Below, one piece after another: positions 5,811 through 8,407 of a stretch of 8,407 nucleotides of DNA. The notes under the pieces are model-generated. The model made no database searches. It had not been told where the DNA came from and was given only the letters and a program-made list of their open reading frames with translations. Where the stretch lies: the NCBI GenBank assembly GCA_009777365.1, contig WRLZ01000028.1, forward strand, positions 1 to 8,407, in the 5' to 3' direction. The stretch comes from Candidatus Saccharimonadota bacterium. Lineage in GTDB: Bacteria; Patescibacteriota; Saccharimonadia; Saccharimonadales; Saccharimonadaceae. The position numbers were made by a program, and so were the translations under genes. Numbering within the stretch: the stretch's first letter is position 1; each line of letters begins with the position of its first letter.

Positions 5811-5882
5811 GCTGCAGAACGCTCAGTAAAAGTGTGATTTTGCTTCGCTCCTAAAGAGCCTCCGCTTTGCTTCGGCAAAGCG
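5811..5882. repeat. Multi-hairpin repeat element, copy 1 (leader of the 156-aa gene)
   Basis: It shares GCTGCAGAACG (start) and CTCCTAAAGAGCCT (linker) exactly with copy 2, 111 bases away. The first stem is degenerate: only seven pairs (5825-5831 with 5839-5845), one of them a U-G wobble possible on the plus strand only. The second stem is strong (5863-5870 with 5875-5882, eight pairs) around TTCG, which in plus-strand RNA is a C(UUCG)G tetraloop. Its outer arm competes with a neighbouring stem (5877-5883 with 5889-5895). Confidence 0.7.
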
Positions 5883-5908
5883 CTTGCAGCGCTTTATAAT
5901 TTTAGCTG

Positions 5909-5961
5909 CTGTTTGCAGCGCGAAAGACAAGACGGGGTCTTGGCCTTGGCGCTGCAAACAG
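5909..5961 (-). promoter_or_regulatory. Two-tier 53-nt hairpin in the leader of the 156-aa gene
   Basis: Thirteen perfect pairs (5909-5921 with 5949-5961) enclose an inner stem (5928-5933 with 5937-5942) with a three-base loop. Size and two-tier form resemble the hairpin at 3690-3743 in the ABC leader, though the sequences differ. A TATAAT (5971-5966) lies just upstream in the minus direction, so a transcript from it would start with this hairpin. Confidence 0.6.
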
Positions 5962-5965
5962 AGAG

Positions 5966-5994
5966 ATTATACTGGGGATAATGACATTTGACGA
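5966..5994 (-). promoter_or_regulatory. Possible internal promoter of the 156-aa gene
   Basis: On the minus strand, a weak -35 TCGTCA (5994-5989), a 17-bp spacer and a perfect -10 TATAAT (5971-5966) predict a start near 5959, at the first bases of the 53-nt hairpin. It could give a shorter transcript that omits the attenuator-like part of the leader. Confidence 0.4.
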
Positions 5995-6010
5995 TTATTA
6001 AGGTTCGGAA

Positions 6011-6050
6011 GTTGTTTTTGTTAGTAACAAAAACAACCCTTGCAAGGGTT
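6011..6050 (-). promoter_or_regulatory. Attenuator-like double hairpin in the leader of the 156-aa gene
   Basis: In the minus-strand mRNA a 16-base palindrome (6050-6035, eight-base arms) is followed by a GTTTTTGTT run, as in an intrinsic terminator. The same T-run is one arm of a 13-pair hairpin (6037-6025 with 6023-6011) with a one-base apex. The two stems overlap by three bases (6035-6037), so both cannot be complete at once. The layout repeats that at 1353-1390 with a different GC stem. Confidence 0.55.
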
Positions 6051-6073
6051 TGATTAACACCTTACGTGTGTAT

Positions 6074-6102
6074 ATTGTAACATAAAGTTGGTTAAAATGC
6101 AA
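6074..6102 (-). promoter_or_regulatory. Distal promoter of the 156-aa gene
   Basis: On the minus strand, -35 TTGCAT (6102-6097), a 17-bp spacer and -10 TACAAT (6079-6074) predict a start near 6067 and a leader of about 390 nt. It lies back to back with the rightward operon promoter; the two -35 boxes are only 25 bases apart. Confidence 0.65.
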
Positions 6103-6127
6103 GTCCTGGGGGAAATTTGGAAAAAAA

Positions 6128-6156
6128 TTGAAGGTGTGTTAAGATGGGGGTATAAG
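6128..6156 (+). promoter_or_regulatory. Promoter of the glutaredoxin-hydrolase-glycosyltransferase operon
   Basis: TTGAAG (6128-6133), a 17-bp spacer and TATAAG (6151-6156) end seven bases before the ATG, predicting a leaderless or nearly leaderless mRNA. The -10 overlaps AGGAGG (6155-6160), which is only three bases from the ATG. An alternative -10, TAAGAT (6140-6145) with TTTGGA upstream, would give a short leader that includes this AGGAGG. Confidence 0.5.
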
Positions 6157-6163
6157 GAGGAAG

Positions 6164-6412
6164 ATGGAAGAGAAACATGTAGAAGTTACTGTTTTTTCAA
6201 TGCCCTTTTGTCAAACATGTCATTCCTTGATGGATTGGATGACTAAGAGCGATATTGCTTTTGTGGAGAAGAATGTCGGGGAGCCGGAAGTTAGAGCGGA
6301 AGCTGAAAAGCAGATTGGGCGAGAGATTGATGGTGCGCCGATTACGCTTGTGGGTCGCGAAGTGATTGATGGGTTTGATCGCAAAGCTATCTTGAAAGCT
6401 CTGGGGAGATAG
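6164..6412 (+). CDS. Glutaredoxin-like thiol-disulfide oxidoreductase (NrdH/Grx type)
   Basis: This 82-aa single-domain thioredoxin fold would carry out dithiol-disulfide exchange in the cytoplasm. Beta-1 is VEVTVFSMPFC. The redox motif is C-Q-T-C (Cys16, Cys19) at the start of helix 1, followed by FVEKNVGEPE (33-42). The cis-proline is Pro59 in GAPIT (57-61), and the glutathione/NrdH-type GFD motif is at 70-72 before the last helix. Length and motif spacing match small glutaredoxins and NrdH redoxins; sequence alone does not say whether glutathione or thioredoxin reductase recycles it. It is the first gene of a plus-strand operon, 14-17 bases ahead of the hydrolase. An AGGAGG lies unusually close (three bases) to the ATG and the -10 box overlaps it, so a leaderless start is plausible. 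Confidence 0.85.
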   Translation: MEEKHVEVTVFSMPFCQTCHSLMDWMTKSDIAFVEKNVGEPEVRAEAEKQIGREIDGAPITLVGREVIDGFDRKAILKALGR

Positions 6413-6429
6413 GGTCCAGAGGACACATG

Positions 6430-7344
6430 ATGGCACAAAAAAGTCTGGATTTGCAAGAAAAGACCGTGAAGATGCTCGATTGGACGAAATCGGGAGATAT
6501 TTACTATTACGAAAGCCAGGATTTTGATACAAAGAAGCCTACTCTTTTGATGGTGCATGGGTTTCGAGGAGATCATCATGGGCTCCAGTTTGTCGCAGAG
6601 GAGTTTGCGGAGTTGGACCAGGGTGAGCACAATATTATGTTGATAGATTTGCCGGCATATGGGAAGAGCGCGGAGTTTATTAACGCGAGAAACCATGTGG
6701 CGGCGCATTATGCGGATTTTTTGAATGCGTTTTTGCAAAAGATTGAACTGGAGAGTCCGATTATGCTTGCTCACTCGTTTGGTACAACGGTGTTGTCGAG
6801 GTTTTTGGCAAATCATTCAGGTAGAGTCGCCAAGAAGGTGATTCTTCTTGCCCCTATCGCCAAGCGGCCGCAACTGATTTTTGGAACTGGGGTGAATAAT
6901 GCTATGGTGGATTTCGTGCTGAAGTTGCCTAATAAGCTAACGCACTCGATTGCTAGCTCGAAGTTTGTGTCGGATAGGGTTAGTGCTTCGTATTCCAAAA
7001 CCAAGGATCGACGGATATATAAGAATGTGACGAAAGCGGAGCATCGTAAGTACTTTGGGGTGTTTTCGTCAATGGAGGCGATGATGTCGGGGTTGAAGTC
7101 GAGTCAGACGGATAGTATTTCGGATGTGATCGCGGATTTGGCGAGGGCGGATAAAGATTATTTAATGATACTGGGGACGCGAGATAAGCTGGTGACGATT
7201 GATGATGCGAGGTGGCTGAAGGATCAGCTTCGGGCGCAGATGACTGAGATTACCGATTTGGGGCACTTGATACATTACGAGGCGCCGGATGAGATTGCGA
7301 GGCGTGTGCATGAATTTTTGGGTGAGGAGAAAAAGGAGAGATAA
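6430..7344 (+). CDS. Alpha/beta-hydrolase fold protein
   Basis: This is a 304-aa cytoplasmic alpha/beta hydrolase with an apparently complete catalytic triad. LLMVHGFRG (39-47) is the oxyanion-hole strand and loop. IMLIDLPAYGKS (69-80) is the usual 'D-x-x-G-x-G-x-S' region. The nucleophile elbow is AHSFGTT (Ser116), the acid is Asp252 in LGTRDKLV, and the base is His279 in DLGHLIHYEAPDEIA. A cap region of about 90 residues (146-235) is rich in Lys, Ser and Met. Two ATGs lie in tandem (6427 and 6430). The second is preferred because it is six bases from AGAGGA (6418-6423), against three for the first. It overlaps the following glycosyltransferase by one base (TAATG). Substrate class (ester, lipid, epoxide or peptide) cannot be told; co-transcription with a GT4 enzyme suggests an envelope-lipid or glycan link. 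Confidence 0.88.
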   Translation: MAQKSLDLQEKTVKMLDWTKSGDIYYYESQDFDTKKPTLLMVHGFRGDHHGLQFVAEEFAELDQGEHNIMLIDLPAYGKSAEFINARNHVAAHYADFLNAFLQKIELESPIMLAHSFGTTVLSRFLANHSGRVAKKVILLAPIAKRPQLIFGTGVNNAMVDFVLKLPNKLTHSIASSKFVSDRVSASYSKTKDRRIYKNVTKAEHRKYFGVFSSMEAMMSGLKSSQTDSISDVIADLARADKDYLMILGTRDKLVTIDDARWLKDQLRAQMTEITDLGHLIHYEAPDEIARRVHEFLGEEKKER

Positions 7345-8407
7345 TGAAAATCGCCATAACTTCCGATATGTTTTACCCGACGCTGAACGGCGTTTCGGTT
7401 TTTTCGAGGAATTTGGCTGTGGGGCTGGCGAAGCGGGGGCATAATGTGATCGTGATTGCGCCGAGCCAGACTGGGGTGGCTTATGAGGAGATTGATAATG
7501 GTGATGTTGTAAAACCTGTAACTAGCAAAACGGGAACGCCGAAGGGGCATTATCGGATATACAGGCTGAAGGCTAAGCCTTTCCCGTTCTATCGGAATCA
7601 GACGGACGAGTATGTTGCCAAGGAGCTTACTAAGGAGAGTGGCGACCCGGTAAAATGGCGGGAGGTTCTAAAGTCGGTGAAAGATTATTTGCCGAAAGTT
7701 TATGAAAAAGGGTTCATGGTCTCGGTGGCTCCGGCGAAGGAGATGGTGGAGATTCTCGATAAGTTTGGGCCTGATGTTCTTCATAACCAGCAGGAAATGA
7801 TGATTGGGAATTATGTTTCGACTTATGGGCATAAGAACAATATTCCGGTGATGACGACGAATCATATTATGCCGGATAATGTTATAAACAATATAAAAAT
7901 GCCGAAGTTGGTGGGCAAGACGATGATCAGCGCGGGAAATGCGATGACGCGTTCGTTCCTGGAGAGGTTTGATTTCGTGACGATGCCGACGCAGTTGGCG
8001 ATTGATGGGCTGTTTGATTGGCACCATCCGGCGAAGATGCCGATGCAGGCGATCTCCAATGGGATTGACCTTAAGCTTTTCCATGCCGCGGCGCCTGATC
8101 GTGCCCTGCTCCAGAAGTATGGGTTTAGTACGACTGATAAGATTATTACGTTTGTGGGTAGGTTTGATAAGGAAAAGCATATTCCGATTTTGATGGAGGC
8201 GTTTTCCAAGCTTAGGAAAAATATCGACAGTAAGTTGCTGCTTATTGGCGATGGGGATGAGTTGTATAACCTTCAGGAGCTGGCGAAGGAGCTGGGGATT
8301 GATAAAAAGACGGTTTTTATTGGGCGAGTTAGCCGAAAAGAGTTGGCTGCCCTGCACCGATTGTCGACAGTTTTTGTGATGCCGTCGCCAGCGGAATTGC
8401 AGTCTAT
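7344..8407 (+). CDS. GT4 glycosyltransferase, 3' end outside window (partial); diacylglycerol-glycosyltransferase-like
   Basis: The first 354 residues are present and the frame is open at the window edge. The N-terminal MKIAITSDMFYPTLNGVS (1-18) is the acceptor-domain glycine loop seen in PimB-like and 1,2-diacylglycerol 3-glucosyltransferase-like enzymes. GPDVLHNQ (142-149), TTNHIMPDN (171-179) and FVTMPTQLAIDGL (211-223) follow. ISNGIDLKLFH (237-247) is the interdomain linker. FVGRFDKEKHI (270-280) has the nucleotide-sugar phosphate-binding Arg273 and Lys278. PSPAELQS (347-354) starts the EX7E motif, with Glu351 as the first Glu; the second lies beyond the end. An AAAAGGAG is five bases before the ATG, which shares a base with the hydrolase stop, so translation is probably coupled. 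It likely adds hexose to a membrane lipid or glycan; the lipid acceptor is inferred from N-terminal resemblance only. Confidence 0.9.
   Translation, partial: MKIAITSDMFYPTLNGVSVFSRNLAVGLAKRGHNVIVIAPSQTGVAYEEIDNGDVVKPVTSKTGTPKGHYRIYRLKAKPFPFYRNQTDEYVAKELTKESGDPVKWREVLKSVKDYLPKVYEKGFMVSVAPAKEMVEILDKFGPDVLHNQQEMMIGNYVSTYGHKNNIPVMTTNHIMPDNVINNIKMPKLVGKTMISAGNAMTRSFLERFDFVTMPTQLAIDGLFDWHHPAKMPMQAISNGIDLKLFHAAAPDRALLQKYGFSTTDKIITFVGRFDKEKHIPILMEAFSKLRKNIDSKLLLIGDGDELYNLQELAKELGIDKKTVFIGRVSRKELAALHRLSTVFVMPSPAELQS

Noticed and set aside
5609..5878. 89-aa minus-strand open frame upstream of and overlapping the 156-aa gene
   Set aside because: It runs through two hairpin repeats and is in another frame from the 156-aa gene. 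Its sequence is basic and repeat-derived, and it has no ribosome-binding site.
5109..5882. Integron attC sites around a cassette-like gene
   Set aside because: The palindromes around a lone gene suggested it, but no RYYYAAC and GTTRRRY core pair is present, two copies lie on the same side, and there is no integrase.
5109..5882. CRISPR array
   Set aside because: Three copies with irregular spacing (111 bases and about 590 bases), a gene in between, and variable stems do not fit repeat-spacer units.
7668..8357. 229-aa open frame on the minus strand inside the second glycosyltransferase
   Set aside because: The product is a His/Arg/Ile-rich antisense shadow with no ribosome-binding site, and the plus-strand frame has complete GT4 motifs.

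Overview
The window reads like a piece of a small, streamlined bacterial chromosome. The code is standard, with TAA and TAG stops and no in-frame TGA. Genes are compact, promoters are sigma-70-like, and several genes look leaderless. The gene mix (GT4 glycosyltransferases, a NatA/NatB-type ABC exporter, a stand-alone NnrD-like fold and lineage-orphan small proteins) is compatible with Patescibacteria (CPR), perhaps Saccharibacteria. That placement is an inference; no marker gene in the window proves it. The + strand is visibly richer in G than C across the coding regions, so minus-strand genes favour C-ending codons and plus-strand genes favour G-ending codons.

Layout. (1) Positions 1-790, minus: 5' part of a GT4 glycosyltransferase with a promoter placed so that the mRNA would be leaderless. 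(2) 855-899: two hairpins, a likely terminator. (3) 918-1277, minus: a 119-aa charged orphan protein with a long leader and a consensus promoter. (4) 1656-3627, minus: a two-gene ABC exporter operon, ATPase then ABC-2 permease with an 8-nt overlap, behind a roughly 308-nt leader with at least six hairpins. (5) 4178-5029, minus: an NnrD-like ribokinase-fold protein, also predicted leaderless. (6) 5206-5676, minus: a 156-aa orphan protein behind a roughly 390-nt structured leader. (7) 6164-8407, plus: an operon of a glutaredoxin-like protein, an alpha/beta hydrolase and a second GT4 glycosyltransferase that runs off the end.

The most interesting content is non-coding. A roughly 185-bp intergenic module that carries a promoter occurs twice (about 1465-1650 and 3933-4121), with a 56-bp identical core and a hairpin with a compensatory base-pair change. 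A roughly 72-82-bp multi-hairpin element occurs three times around the 156-aa orphan: two copies in its leader and one in its 3' UTR before the terminator. Two of these copies share a 12-bp stem kept intact by two compensatory changes. The leaders of the two orphan genes both carry a palindrome, a T-run and a second hairpin that sequesters the T-run, which is the geometry of a transcription attenuator.

Functionally, the recognisable proteins point to cell-envelope work: glycan or glycolipid synthesis by two GT4 enzymes, export by the ABC-2 system, and redox and hydrolase functions co-transcribed with one glycosyltransferase. The two orphan proteins have no function that can be read from sequence.
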